Positions 37,200-48,799 of a stretch of DNA of 64,000 nucleotides are shown here, piece after piece; within the stretch, counting starts at the first letter, position 1, and each line of letters begins with the position of its first letter. The notes under the pieces were generated by a model. The model made no database searches and had not been told where the DNA came from. It saw nothing but the letters and a program-made list of their open reading frames with translations. The stretch comes from Arion vulgaris. Taxonomy: Eukaryota > Mollusca > Gastropoda > Stylommatophora > Arionidae. Where the stretch lies: NCBI GenBank assembly GCA_020796225.1, contig CM036756.1:67391152-67455151 (forward strand), written 5' to 3'. The position numbers were made by a program, and so were the translations under genes.

Positions 37200-37500
37200 T
37201 TGATCTGTTTGTCTCTTTTCCAGTAAATTTTCCCATTGCTATGTTTTGTTCCAACCCACCTTTTCTCATTGCAAAGGAGGTAAAAGTACTAAACTTTTCA
37301 CTTTGGTTTCCTGTAATTGCATTATAATAATTTTGCAGAATATCTTTCATGGAATTGAGAGCAGGGCGCTTGTTCTGGCTCTGTAGTAAGTAGTTGACCG
37401 TGACTGTCTTTAATGGGTATGTTGATGCATTGTATCCCTTCCAATTATTTAATGTGAGATCTTGTATAATATGTGCAGGTCATGTGTTTTGGCAGTTTTT
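37200..37500 (-). mobile_element. Possible LINE pre-RT fragment
   Basis: The minus strand contains DLHILYKISH, YNASTYPLKTVTVNYLL and YYNAITGNQ, like the LYK...IGR...LLT region before a LINE RT. Weak. From here to 37917 nothing else is recognised. Confidence 0.35.
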
Positions 37501-37917
37501 TCTGCTATTTTCACTATGCTATCCACACATTTTAACAAATCCAATCTGACACTTCGTTAATCCATTTTATTTAATTCTGCATATTCATTTCAAATTGTAT
37601 TTTTTTTGTCATTCTGATTTGTGATGGTTAATGAGATTTTTCTTTCTCTCCTTCACAAATTATGCTATAGTCTGTCTGCTTATCCATCCTTTATGCTCTC
37701 TTTCGATTGCTTCTAGAATATTCTTGCTAACCTCTTTATATTATATGCCTCCTTGATCAAGTTGTATTATTTTTGTATGTAAATTTCAGTAGTCATACTT
37801 TACCTTCAGCAATTGAAATATATTCTTTATTTTCACTGTAAATTTACTGACATTATTTTTTTTTTCCAATGGCCAATATTGACATGGGCTATCTGTTTTT
37901 TTTACCTGCATTATATA

Positions 37918-38550
37918 ATAGTCAAACTAGAAGGTAAAACCCTCCGAGATACAACCGCTTTCACATACCTTGGAAGTGTTATTAGCAATGAAGGAGGCGC
38001 TGGATCTGACATTAACAACAGACTGAGTAAGGCACGAAGTGCATTCATGACCCTTCAGACCACCTGGAAATCTGCCCAATACAGCATCAGAACCAAGACT
38101 AGTATCTATAACAGCTGTGTGCTGTCAACATTGCTGTACAGATCGGAATGCTGGAGAATGACAGAACAGGATATGTCCACTCTCTGCCTTTCATACAACT
38201 TTACTGCGAAAAATCTTACGCGTGTACTGGCCGACTACTATCTCGAATCAAGAATGGTTTTGCACGATGCCAACAAGAGAATATAGGCACTATCATCCGA
38301 AGACGACGCTGGAGATGGATTGGACATGTGATGCTCATGGAGACTGGCTCCGACACGAAAACTGCACTGAGATGGACTCCAGAGGGTAGGCGAAAGCGTG
38401 GAAGACCCAAGACGACCTGGAGGAGAACGATAGAGCAAGAGCTGAAGGAAATGAATCATAGCTGGAACACAATACAGAGGAAGGCCATGAACAGGGAAGA
38501 ATGGTGTACGTTTGTTGCTGCCCTAAACGCCAAGGGCGTAACAGGCTAAA
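37918..38550 (+). mobile_element. LINE C-terminus
   Basis: KTLRDTTAFTYLGSVISNEG, SECWRMTEQDMSTL, then after a frameshift RRRRWRWIGHVMLMETGSDT, GRPKTTWRRTIEQELKEMNH and NREEWCTFVAALNAKG to a stop. Same general clade as 34532, different family. Confidence 0.88.
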
Positions 38551-39059
38551 GAGAGAGAGAGATATAATATCATGAGTTTTTAGTTATAACTGTGTCACTA
38601 TAGGATGATGATCACTGCTTACTTCTGCTCTCTTCATAACTGATGTTACACACATATTTTTTATATTTACCATGTAATGGTTGATCTCATTTGAGTCTCT
38701 TCCATTTGGAGATACCCGGTAAGCTTGTGTATATTTTTGTGTGCGAATAATGTGCTTCTTATGACAAGTTGGTTTTCTAAGCAGAAATTTCTTTGCGGTT
38801 TTCCATTCTTGTTTATACTGCCAAATCCTTCATTTGCCTATTGCCAGTTCTTTATATCTTTATTGTTTTTTTACTACTTTGGTATTTATGTTATGTTATG
38901 CGATCGACGTCATGACACATTGGGCATTCCCATTCGTGCTCTGTCCTCCGTTGCAGCAGCAATACCAAAGTAAATTACTTTAGTATTTAGATCTATCCTG
39001 ATGCACAAGACATCTTGAGCTTCTTCTTCTTCTCACTTCCGCTCGCTACGAATTCAGGC

Positions 39060-39185
39060 GCAGTCAGGTTGCCTGGTATGGTGCTTCTGATTTTTAGGGA
39101 AGGCATGCTTTCCTTATTATCAGTGTCTCCCGCCATACAGGTGTGCCTTCTCTGACTTTAGAGGTATCACCACTTTTGCAATTTT
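39060..39185 (-). mobile_element. SINE E 3' relic
   Basis: On the minus strand ACCTCTAAAGTCAGAGAAGG and GGAAAGCATGCCTTCCC match the SINE E body. Confidence 0.5.
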
Positions 39186-39473
39186 TGTGGAAAATGTCTT
39201 CATCTTCAAACAATGAAGAAGACCACTAACATCGAATAAAACATGAATTTTAATTAATAAACATTCGTAGTAATATCAGAACATGCAAGGGAAACTGAAA
39301 AGGGGATGTCTGAAATAGACCTGGAGACAGAATCTTCTTGATGAACTGAAGGATGCTGGACTATCCTGGATAGCCATACAGAAAATTGCCTGATTCATGG
39401 AAAAGTGGTCAACTGTTGAGACCCTATGCTCCACGAGAAGTGGAGAGGAGTAAGAAAAATAAGTAGTAGTAAT

Positions 39474-40469
39474 AGGTAGATGCTCCCACCCCTGCGCTTA
39501 AGGGAGGTTTCGGTAGTATGATGGGCAAGAAGCTATTTTCGTTGTTTTCACATTAATGTAAAATTTGTATAACCATTTTGAAAGATTATGACTTAGAATA
39601 GTAGAAACAAATTAGTATTTTTTTAAATGTCAAAGCGTTGCCATGGAAACAATACAAAATGGCAGTTAAAAACAAAATTTCAAATCCCTAAGGCTCAGAA
39701 TCTTATGAATGTCTTCTTCTTCTTCTTGCATTCGTTTTTACAACCAATTTTAATCACTCTTTGTGAATGTTTGATCTTTGCCAAGAACGTGTATACGTTG
39801 CACATTGGTTTGGTAAGGCCCTAAACGCATAGACTTCTACACGTTTAGGACACATGCATTCGATTTCAGCCAAACCTCCTTAGTTCCCTCTTACAACATG
39901 CGTGGCAGGTAACAGTAGTTCTATTCTTTACACCCCAAATGTGGGCCCCGGTAACCACTCGGGCGATTATGAATGTAAATGAATTCTTTTGTTACTCTAA
40001 GGTGCGAATTGTAATATCTAAAATATTACACATGATTTTTAGGATATATTATATATTTAATTTTTATTAATTTTTGGGTAAAAATTCCTCAAAATTCGGT
40101 CAAAAAGCTGTTTTTGGGGGTGTGTTTATCCAAAAATTCATAAAAATGTAATATTTCATATATCCTAAAAATGATTGTAATTTTTAGATATTACAACTGC
40201 TCACCTTAGAGTGAAAACATAATTCATTTATATTCATTACTTTCAGAGCATTAGGGATTTAAAATTTTGTGTTTGGCGGTCATTTCATTTTTTATTGTTT
40301 CCATGACAATGTGTTGACATATTTTTTTACCAATTTTTTTCGTCTCTTTTAACATAATATCTCAAAATTGTAATACAAATTCTACATTAATATGAAAGCA
40401 ATGAAAAAGTTTCCAGACCAGAATCCCCCCTTAACAACAAGAGTGGACAACCAATTCCATTATCTACCT
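39474..40469. mobile_element. Foldback element (large imperfect palindrome)
   Basis: The left arm (39474-40082, apart from a SINE A) is complementary over its length to the right arm (40124-40469), with outer ends AGGTAGAT / ATCTACCT and a loop of about 42 nt. Matching pieces include CCATGGAAACAATACAAAAT with its partner in 40296-40320, and GTAATATCTAAAA with TTTTTAGATATTAC. No coding capacity. It lies in HPS1 intron 2, ending about 60 bp before exon 3. Confidence 0.9.
39713..39966 (-). mobile_element. SINE A copy, 10-bp TSD, inside the foldback
   Basis: A 254-bp minus-strand copy between TTATGAATGT duplications (39703-39712 and 39967-39976). Removing it restores the left arm of the palindrome. 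Confidence 0.95.
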
Positions 40470-40527
40470 GGGGAAAAACAATAGACAACAGCTAACAATC
40501 TAACAAAATTTATATTTATGTATACAG

Positions 40528-40676
40528 AACTTTTGTGTGTTTTCTTATATAAAGACAGATGATCTTCTCTTCATTGCTGTGAATGGAGATAGAACCGAAT
40601 CTGAGTTGTTTCTTCATAGAAAACTTCAAGTTTTTATGACTATCATGAGATTCATATTTGGTCCATCTTGTGAAGA
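40528..40676 (+). CDS. HPS1: HPS1 exon 3
   Basis: NFCVFSYIKTDDLLFIAVNG DRTESELFLHRKLQVFMTIM, close to the human LFIAINGDHTESE...RRKLYVLKYLF stretch of the first longin domain. The ING(D)xTES motif is the clearest HPS1 signature in the window. Acceptor ATACAG; donor GAAGA|GTAAGT, leaving phase 2. Confidence 0.95.
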
Positions 40677-40707
40677 GTAAGTATTTCATTACCTGTAATA
40701 TGGTTAT

Positions 40708-41005
40708 CGCCCTAGTGGTTACTGGGGACCAAATTAGGGGTGCAAAGAATAGTACCACTGCTACCTGCCACTCATGTTGTAAGAGGTGACTAAGGAGGTT
40801 TGGGCATGAGGCTAGCTACCCCACACCGTAATAGCACTAGATAGCTACAGAAACCACAAACCAAGAAAATTCATAGTTCGCTACCCAAAGAAGAAGGAGG
40901 ACCCCATAAGGAGGGAGACGAAATGCTAGAAAATGTGGAGAGAGCAGAGAGATCTGGAAAAGATGGCCTTGATTTATGCCTCCCTTGGGGTGAAAGATGA
41001 AGCAG
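40708..41005 (+). mobile_element. SINE A' copy, about 11-bp TSD
   Basis: The head as in SINE A, but after about 105 bp the body is different (CTACCCCACACCGTAATAGC; GAAACCACAAACCAAGAAAA; GATGGCCTTGATTTATGCC). Flanked by AATATGGTTAT (40697) and AATATGGTAAAT (41006). Confidence 0.85.
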
Positions 41006-41255
41006 AATATGGTAAATATTTCGGGCACATTAAACGACATGAGTGCCTGGAGAAGATAATTCTAGAAGAAATAGTCCCTGCAAGAAGCGTGAGAGGAATG
41101 ACATAGACTACGATGAGTGCAGGATGTCATTGATGAGCTGAGAATGACCGCTGCTGACGCCAGGAATCTGGCACAGAATATATAGTTTTTTCACGGCTGC
41201 TGTCATGGGAGCCAAGTTCTAAAAGGAACAAGCTACTTGATGATGATGATGAATA
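41006..41255 (+). mobile_element. RTE-like LINE 3' end
   Basis: KYFGHIKRHECLEKIILEE-like text in broken frames, then CAAGCTACTTGATGATGATGATGA. Sister of 59068-59420 (minus). Confidence 0.7.
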
Positions 41256-41271
41256 TGGTAGATGACAATTT

Positions 41272-41900
41272 CAAAAGATATATTTATCAACAGAGAGAAA
41301 ATAAAAATATAAAAGCAGCTTTGAATATCTCATTTCACAGCTAACAAGAGAATAAAATGGGATGAAGGAAATTAAAAGAACAAACATGGCCTTCCAAAAA
41401 ACTAAACAACTAAAACCAGTATGGAATAGAGCTGATAGGAAAACAAAAATCTGAATACTAAGAGCATGCATATTACCAGTGGCAACATATGGGTGTGAAG
41501 CATGGATATTTAACAAGGCAGTGGAAAAACATATATGTGCTTTTGAATATAAGTGTTACAGAAGAGTCCTCCGTATATCATAGACAGAGAAGAGAACAGA
41601 TAGATATATCCAGAAAGAACTCAAAATCAAAGAAAACTGGCGGATGCTACAAATAAGAATGAGAAAATTGAAGTATTTTCAACATATAAAGAGACACAAA
41701 GGTTTGGAGAAGATCATCATGGAAGGAGGCATCCCAACAAAGAGAAGAGGAAGACCATGGCGAAATGGAATCAGGAAGTAAATGATTATTTAAGCATGAC
41801 AGCTGCAGAGGCAGAACATCTGGCCTATGAGAGATAGAAATTTAAATGGATGGTTCGGGTGGCAAAGTTCTGCTCAGGACAAGCTATTTAACAATGAATA
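41272..41900 (+). mobile_element. RTE-like LINE 3' end, second copy
   Basis: It contains RACILPVATYGCEAWIFNKA (41464 on), YKCYRRVLRIS, then LQIRMRKLKYFQHIKRHK. Sister of 5145-5585. The 3' TGATGA tail is diverged (TTAACAATGA). Confidence 0.75.
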
Positions 41901-42089
41901 TGGTAAAAAGGGAGAGAAACTATTCGAAAATCTATAGTAGTGACATGCATTCAAAAAGTAAAGTATCCATTTATATAAAATAAAAATTCATATGCTACTT
42001 AATACTGTCTCTTCTCATACTCCATAATAAATGTGTATATGTTTTATTATTATTGTTTTATCTTCTTTGTTCCGTTTTGAGTTTCACAT

Positions 42090-42600
42090 TTATTGAGTTT
42101 TTAGTCACATATTGTTATTTTAGGGCGTCAGAATTTATTGTGTGATTGTATATGTTATTTCTGCCGTACAAGAAGTCTATATTTCTTCTCATCTGTAGTA
42201 TCCTTTTGGGGGTCTCTGTGGGCTAAGTGGTTAAGACTTTGTCTTGTGAGTCAAAGGTCATGGGTTCGAGTCCGGATCACACCATTCTGTTCACAAGTGC
42301 AGTTTTTTCAAGAGACCCCTAGGACTGTTGCTGGAGCTACGGAGTTCGTGCTTTGTGCAATATTCTCAGCATGTGGCGTGCCATTTCTGTGGAGAGGGAC
42401 CGAGCCGTATGGGGTAAACCCGGTGCAATGAAGTCAATCCTTCGGCTTTTAAACCTTTTTTTTTTTTTAGTATCCTTTGCTTGATAAATGCCTTTTGGTT
42501 GAAACATCACTGTATATTTTTTTGTACTTTGTAAAACTACAGTACTTTGTTTTTACTTGTTTTGCCATTGCTACATAGTTTTATTGCAGTCGTTCCCTAA
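42090..42600 (+). mobile_element. Penelope-like short repeat, split by SINE C
   Basis: The left part ends at 42206 and the right resumes at 42468: TTGATAAATGCCTTTTGGTT then GAAACA, then AAAACTACAGTACTTTGTT. Same repeat as 7870 and 44400. Confidence 0.6.
42207..42467 (+). mobile_element. SINE C, tRNA-derived, 11-bp TSD
   Basis: A very clear tRNA-like head: A box GGGCTAAGTGGTTAAGAC and a perfect B box GGTTCGAGTCC (about 42263), then the body and a run of 13 T. Flanked by TAGTATCCTTT (42196-42206 and 42468-42478). Confidence 0.92.
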
Positions 42601-42624
42601 TATCGATTATACAATGAGGTATAT

Positions 42625-42770
42625 TAGAGAATACAGTGTTATGCCTGTATTTTTTGTTGACCAACGATGGATGATGTGGTCAAATCACACCAGTTGTCTT
42701 TACTTCCCAATGTTTCTTTGGTACCCAATTAGACTTGGTCAACCTTTCATCAGGATCTCCCTTAACTCGT
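42625..42770 (-). mobile_element. SINE D relic
   Basis: Reads like the left half of 60203-60478 with many substitutions (AATACAGTGTTATGCCTGTA; GATGTGGTCA; TACCCAATTAGACTTGGTC). Confidence 0.6.
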
Positions 42771-42784
42771 GATGACTGATGATA

Positions 42785-42990
42785 TCAGGTCTGTTTTGGT
42801 TTACTATTCTTCTTTGTCTTCCAGCATAGCACTCTTGTTTGGCTACACCTCATTTGATTTGATATTCTTGCAGTCTGGGTTGCAGATTCACCCACATTTC
42901 TTGAATCTTTTACACACCCTGCCTCCCATTGGGCACTAAGAATATATAGCCTTGTCCATTGCGTGTCCAATTTCCACAGTAGCCTTGCAG
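42785..42990 (-). mobile_element. RNase H LINE scrap
   Basis: Reverse complement of the region seen at 34380-34531 (CTGCAAGAATATCAAAT; GTAGTCAAACAAGAG). Confidence 0.55.
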
Positions 42991-43109
42991 TGCAGAAAGA
43001 TACCCAAACAACATTAAAGAATCAAGTAAAGTACAAATGAGGAAATTTTTTTGTAACTATGAAGCATAACTCCATGCAATCAAGGTAGCAACCAAAAAAC
43101 TGTTCAACA

Positions 43110-43500
43110 TCAAAATTTATTCACAACTAGTCGTATTTTTGACAGAGCTCTCCTAGTGTTTCAGTTCACATCTGCCAGGTCTACAGACCTTACTGTCTAA
43201 AACTGTGCAAGCAGCACAAGGTCATCTTGTAGTGCATACCATCTCACTGTGGAATACCAGGAAATGAGACAGCAAACCAACTGGCCTAGGAATGTACTGC
43301 AGGAGAACAAATTGGATGTGTCAGTAACCTATCACCAAAATAAAAAGTGTTATTAAATCACTCAGAAAACTACCAATACGAACACAAGATGACTACTCAA
43401 ATATGAGCAGATTAGAACATGCTGTCATTCTTAACACAAGACACACTTTACTCTGCAGTCACATATATATAAAATTCAAGATTTGGTACCCCGAGTCTGT
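43110..43500 (+). mobile_element. RNase H LINE scrap
   Basis: CCATCTCACTGTGGAATACCA encodes the PSHCGIP core in broken frame, followed by LNTRHTLLCSHIYKIQDL. Sister of 35290-35640. Confidence 0.6.
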
Positions 43501-43799
43501 TCTGTTGCGTTTGTTTTTTCCTTAGTATATAATATATATTTTTACTGCACATGGGATATAAAAAAAATTATGCTCTGAATTTCCAAACCAACATAAACTT
43601 TTTAAAGTCTAAATTAAATATGGAGCTACAATTTATTAAGCTGTAAAATTAAATTACAAATTTTCTATTTCAGTATTGTTTCAATCCTAGCATTTACCAG
43701 CAAGAGTGGTAAAATGACTAAAAATGTAGAAATTAAGTTGAATGCTTTTGAAACTAGATGTCTGTAGAAAATTAATTAATAATAATTCCTCTCGTACTT

Positions 43800-44070
43800 T
43801 TATACGTTACATAGGGCCTGTAGAAAATAATGAACGTATAATGAGATGAATTCAGGAGAAGAGATGAAATCAGAGAAATGTCTGGTCAACCACTGTTATA
43901 ATAAAGAGAAGATGGAGATATGTTGGGCATGCTGTGAGAAGTAATGATGAAAGAATAAAGGAAGCAGACATTAAAGTGGTATGCGAAGGACTCAAGAAGA
44001 AAGGACGCTCTTGGAAAACCCTGAAAAACTTTATTGAGAGGGGTGAGAAATATTGGACTTAATTTCATTG
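43800..44070 (+). mobile_element. LINE C-terminal scrap
   Basis: It encodes KRRWRYVGHAVRSNDERIKE and GLKKKGRSWKTLKNFIERGE, the WxGH to KKGR block after a LINE RT. Confidence 0.65.
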
Positions 44071-44204
44071 AAGAGATTTAACTAGTTATCCGGGGTAGAG
44101 CGGTTGGTATACATTTCATGTAGGCCCTGTGTAACGTATAACAGCACGAGAGAAATATAATAATAATATTGCATATGTTTATTGTTATTATTGAGCAGAA
44201 TGAG

Positions 44205-44307
44205 TCAGTCACAATCATACAGCAAGAAAGGGAAATGGGATTTTCTACATCAGTTAATGCAGAACTGGACTGAGTTAGTGCACTCTGAACAAGCATATCT
44301 TGTTGAG
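44205..44307 (+). CDS. HPS1: HPS1 exon 4
   Basis: Joined to exon 3 (GA+T = D) it reads QSQSYSKKGKWDFLHQLMQN WTELVHSEQAYLVE, like the human [20 protein letters not shown]...VE. The acceptor AATGAG at 44204 is used because the nearer CAG (44198) would give a stop. About 11 residues present in human between exons 3 and 4 have no match; a missed small exon or real loss is possible. Donor GAG|GTTAGT, phase 0. Confidence 0.78.
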
Positions 44308-44399
44308 GTTAGTATTTGGTAGCTCTGATTAATAGTCAAGTTTCACAAAATATGTATATAACAGAGAATATATAGATTTGGCAAGCATCTCTTAATTTT

Positions 44400-44645
44400 T
44401 AATTTGCACTTATTTCTTTATTCATTTTTAGTCATAGATTTTCATTTTAGGGCCTTTAGGATGTTATTGCCGTAGTCTATATGTAGTGTGCTGTGAAATT
44501 CGTCATTTCTGTTGTATCCTTTGCTTGATAAAAGCTTTTTGGTCGAAAGGTTGATGTGTGTTGTTATTGTATTTTGCAAAACTACAGTACTTTGTTTTTG
44601 CGTGTTTTGCCATTGCTACAGTTTTACTGCAGTCTTCTCCTATAT
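44400..44645 (+). mobile_element. Penelope-like short repeat
   Basis: Third full copy: GTCTATATGTAGTGTGCTGTG, TTGATAAAAGCTTTTTGGTC then GAAAGG, and TACAGTTTTACTGCAGTCTT at the end. Confidence 0.6.
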
Positions 44646-44749
44646 GGAAAAATTAAGAAAATGTTGAAAATGACAACAATGTGTTGATCATCATCATATT
44701 CTGTTGTCCCAAAATGTGATGTCAGATCAGTCTCATCACTTTAGCCTGT

Positions 44750-45150
44750 CTTTTTTGGTTCTCTTTAGGTCAACATAGGCCTGAACATGCCTGTGCAATG
44801 AAAGCGTTTCTTGGACATCACATTTGTCTTTCTTACAGACTCACTGTCAGCTATACAAGCCCTGGAGGTTAAATCTGCTGACAGCACAGTGCAGAACTAA
44901 AAAGAGAACTTGCTTGGCTGTCAAAAAAGACAGAAATTCACCTGCAGTGTATTCCATCTCACTGTGGAATTGAAGGCGATGAGAGTGCCAATGTCTTGGC
45001 TAGAAAGAATCACTACAAGCATCAACAATTACTGAATTATATTCATCTTTATTCTGGGCACATAGGTATCGATGGCGAGGAGAGAGTTGACAGACAGGCT
45101 GGCTCTGCTACCATATCAGGAGGTCAGCCAATAGATAGAGCTTTACAGAA
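44750..45150 (+). mobile_element. RNase H LINE relic
   Basis: FLTDSLSAIQALEVKSADST (the RNase H central Asp motif), a broken IPSHCGIEGDES stretch, then GIDGEERVDRQAGSATISGG. Confidence 0.75.
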
Positions 45151-45154
45151 CTTC

Positions 45155-45375
45155 ACCATCAGCTGCAGTAAACGAGTCGTTGATTTTCAAGGCACCACTT
45201 ATACATTTAGTAGTGTGCATTGCTTTCTGAATGATGTCTATTTTTACCGTCAGTAAATTCGATGCAAAACAAATTTGCTTCCAAAATACCTGCAGCGGAG
45301 TTTGAACCAGGTACGCTTGGGTTGTAATCGGGCTCACTACCGCTTAAGTTACAAACGCCTAATAAACGATTACTT
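45155..45375 (-). mobile_element. SINE H, tRNA-derived
   Basis: On the minus strand: AAGCGGTAGTGAGCC (A-box-like), then CCTGGTTCAAACTCCGC (B box), then a body ending near CGACTCGTTTACTGC. A second copy is at 13075. Inserted in the RNase H LINE relic. Confidence 0.7.
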
Positions 45376-45384
45376 GTGCAGAAT

Positions 45385-45690
45385 AGGAGTCTATAGGAGT
45401 ATGGCAAGGTTTCTAATGAGAAGTTCATGGAAAGAAACCAATGAAGCACCAGTGATAGGAGAGCTTAAAAATAGATGCTGATGTTGGATAGTGCATAAAT
45501 TAAGAAGACCAGCAAATAGTATAGCAGAGTTGATCATGTTCTGGAATTCACTGGAAAAATGAAACGGAGAAACCCAAAAAAACTCACAGAGAAAAGAGAT
45601 GGGAAGGACTGGGAAGACATTGTCAGGATAGCACAAGACACACAAGAATGGCATGTGTTTGTTGATGTCTGATTCACATCATGGGAGTTT
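45385..45690 (+). mobile_element. LINE C-terminus
   Basis: SWKETNEAPVIGELKNRC, then in another frame GRRNPKKLTEKRDGKDWEDI and VRIAQDTQEWHVFVDV to a stop. The end has the usual DWxxxxxIAQDxxxW pattern. Confidence 0.7.
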
Positions 45691-45821
45691 AAAAACCCTA
45701 TGGAATGAATACACTTCACTGTTATGTTTGAGACCCACTGCTAACTTTCTCTTTTCTTAACACACACCACTTATCAAACCCTCCTACCACTCATTAAACC
45801 GTGTATCATATAATTTTACAG

Positions 45822-45973
45822 GCCATTGAGAGGGTACATGTAAACCAGATGGTAAATGAGAAGTGCATGGAGATCTTGCTGAAGTCTGTCAAGCAATTCC
45901 AAGGGAAAAAAGACCTGCCAACCCATCATGCATTGCTTCTAGTGAATAGTAAACTACTGGCATTTTACTCTGA
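45822..45973 (+). CDS. HPS1: HPS1 exon 5
   Basis: AIERVHVNQMVNEKCMEILL, then HHALLLVNSKLLAFYSE, matching human ALERL...C.EAL and HAFLLVHSKLLAFYSS almost exactly at the end. Acceptor TTTTACAG, donor TCTGA|GTATGA, phase 2. A 26-bp minisatellite starts about 17 bp after the donor. Confidence 0.95.
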
Positions 45974-45989
45974 GTATGATATAAAATAT

Positions 45990-47775
45990 AATTAAATTAT
46001 TGTCAAATACAGTCAAATTAAATAATTGTCACTTACAGTCAAATTAAATTATTGTCACATACAGTCAAATTAAATTATTGTCACATACAGTCAAATTAAA
46101 TTATTGTCACATACAGTCAAATTAAATTATTGTTACATAGTCAAATTAAATTATTGTCACATACGGTCAAATTAAATTGTCACATACAGTCAAATTAAAT
46201 TATTGTCTCATACAGTCAAATTAAATTAGTGTCACATACATTAAAATTAAATTATTGTCACAGTCAAATAAAATTATTGTCACATACAGTCAAATTAAAT
46301 TATTGTCACATACAGTCAAATTAAATTATTGTCACATAGTCAAATGAAATTATTGTCACATACAGTCAAATTAAATTATTGTCAAATTAAATTATTGTCA
46401 CCTACGGTCATATTAAATTATTGTCACATACAGTCAAATTAAATTATTGTCACATAGTCAAATTAAATTATTGTCACATACAGTCAAATTAAATTATTGT
46501 GCGATACAGCCAAATTAAATTATTGTCACCTACAGTCAAGTTAAATTATTGTCACATACAATCAAGTTAAATAATTGTCATTTACAGTCAAATCAAATTA
46601 TTGTCACATACAGTCAAATTAAATTATTGTCACATACAGTCAAATTAAATTATTGTCACATACAGTCAAATTAAATTATTGTCACATACAGTCAAATTAA
46701 ATTATTGTCACATACAGTCAAATTAAATTATTGTCAAATTAAATTATTGTCACATACAGTCAAATTAAATTATTGATAATACAGCTCAAGTTAAATTATT
46801 GTCCATAGTCAAATTTAAATTATTTCTCAACAGTAAACAAATTTTTTCAAATTCACTCCCAGTCAGTTAAATATTGTCACAGTCAAATTAAATTATGCAC
46901 ATTACAGTAAATTAAATTATTGTCAATGTAAATTAAATTATTGGAATACAGTCAATTAAATCTTGCACATACAATTAAGTTAAATATTGCACATACAGCA
47001 AATTAAATTAGTGTAAACTACATGTGATTATTATTGAGTAATAAATATGTAAAATAAATTAAATTATTGTCACATAAGTCAAATAAATTATTGTCACATA
47101 CAGTCAAATTAAATTATTGTCAATTACAGTCACTACGGTCATATTAAATATTGTCACTTACAGTCAAATTAAATTATTGTCACATACAGTCAAATTAAAT
47201 TATTGTCACATACAGTCAAATTAAATTATTGTCGCATACAGCCAAATTAAATTATTGTCACCTACAGTCAAGTTAAATTATTGTCACATACAGTCAAATT
47301 AAATTATTGTCACATACAGTCAAATTAAATTATTGTCACATAACAAAAATTAAATTATTGTCACAGTCAAATTAAATTATTGTCACATACAGTCAAATTA
47401 AATTATTGTCACATAGTCAAATTAAATTATTGTCACATACAGTCAAATTAAATTATTGTCACAGTCAAATTAAATTATTGTCACATACAGTCAAATTAAA
47501 TTGTCACATACAGTCAAGTTAAATTATTGTCACATAGTCAAATTAAATTATTGTCTCATACAGTCAAGTTAAATTATTGTCAAATTATTGTCACATACAG
47601 TCAAGTTAAATTATTGTCACAGTCAAATTAAATTATTGTCACATACAGTCAAATTAAATTATTGACACATAGTCAAATTAAATTATTGTCACATACAGTC
47701 AAATTAAATTATTGACACATAGTCAAATTAAATTATTGGCACATACAGTCAAATTAAATTATTGTCACATACAAT
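45990..47775. repeat. AT-rich minisatellite, 26-bp unit, about 70 copies
   Basis: The main unit GTCACATACAGTCAAATTAAATTATT has shorter variants (for example without TACA, 24 or 22 bp). From about 46770 to 47050 units are ragged with many small indels. It occupies the start of HPS1 intron 5. Confidence 0.97.
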
Positions 47776-48062
47776 TCAAATACAGTATTATTATATGCTA
47801 GATGTGGGATGCATTAACATAATGCAGAAGCGTTCGCTATTGACTCGGACACGAGAGGGTTGTCCACACTTGAGGAAAGGAATTGATCCTCCTACCTCCG
47901 GTACATTAGGACCTAGAAATGTGAAGTGATTGCATTCTAAGTTCTTAGCATGTGTGATTTGTCCAACTGAAAATATTGGCACTGCACAAATAATACAGTC
48001 ATTGTATTTTGTTGTCCTGTATACAACAGTTACCGTCTAATTTTGTCATCGCTTCACATATT

Positions 48063-48314
48063 CTTCTCTTCTTCTTCTTCGCATTCGTTCTTTACTACCA
48101 ATTTTAATCACTCTTTGTGATATGTTTGATCTTTGCCAAGAACGCGTATACGTTGCACATTGGTTTGGTAGGCCCCTAAACGCATATATTTCTACACGTT
48201 TAGGACATGTGCATCCGATTTCATCCAAATCTCCTTAGTCGCCTCTTACGACATGTGTTGCAGGTGGTTCTATTCTTTACACCCCAAATTTGGGCTCCGG
48301 TAACCAGTCGGGCG
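48063..48314 (-). mobile_element. SINE A copy, 12-bp TSD
   Basis: A minus-strand copy between GCTTCACATATT duplications (48051-48062 and 48315-48326). Full length apart from a short deletion at CAGGTGGTTC. Confidence 0.93.
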
Positions 48315-48799
48315 GCTTCACATATTAAAAGCCGTCTTTAACATCAAAGGTTGGTTATGATGGATCACCAAGTTCGGTTTTAAGATGGCCACAAGCAGCT
48401 GTGTATTTAGACTGCGAAAGCGGTGAACTTGTACTATCTCGTCCTATTCCTGTGTTTTGTGCTGACTCATGTTTTCAAATTCTGCATGTGGGATATGTCT
48501 GTTCATAGTGGAAATTTTGTTTCCAATGGATGGGGATGATGTAGTAGGATGGCGTCCGCTGACCTTTGCCGACATGTCATGTTTGCTCTAGCTTGAATAA
48601 TGAGGTTAGGGATGAGCCCTCTGAAAAAGTGCTGAAGTCAGCGGTATTAGGCCAGAAAGCATACAAGAAACCATAGCATCACACATCTCAGCTGATATAT
48701 GATGATTTTTATCAGTATTTCTTTTTATCCTAAATTTGTCAATACATTTATTTATTTGCTCATTTCAACTAAACGTCTTTTTAATAAAATGTGTTTCAC

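Noticed and set aside
42207..42300. Functional tRNA gene
   Set aside because: The A and B boxes are good but the acceptor stem does not pair, and the sequence continues as a SINE with target duplications.
45990..47775. CRISPR-like array because of regular short repeats
   Set aside because: Units are contiguous without unique spacers, in an animal intron: a minisatellite.
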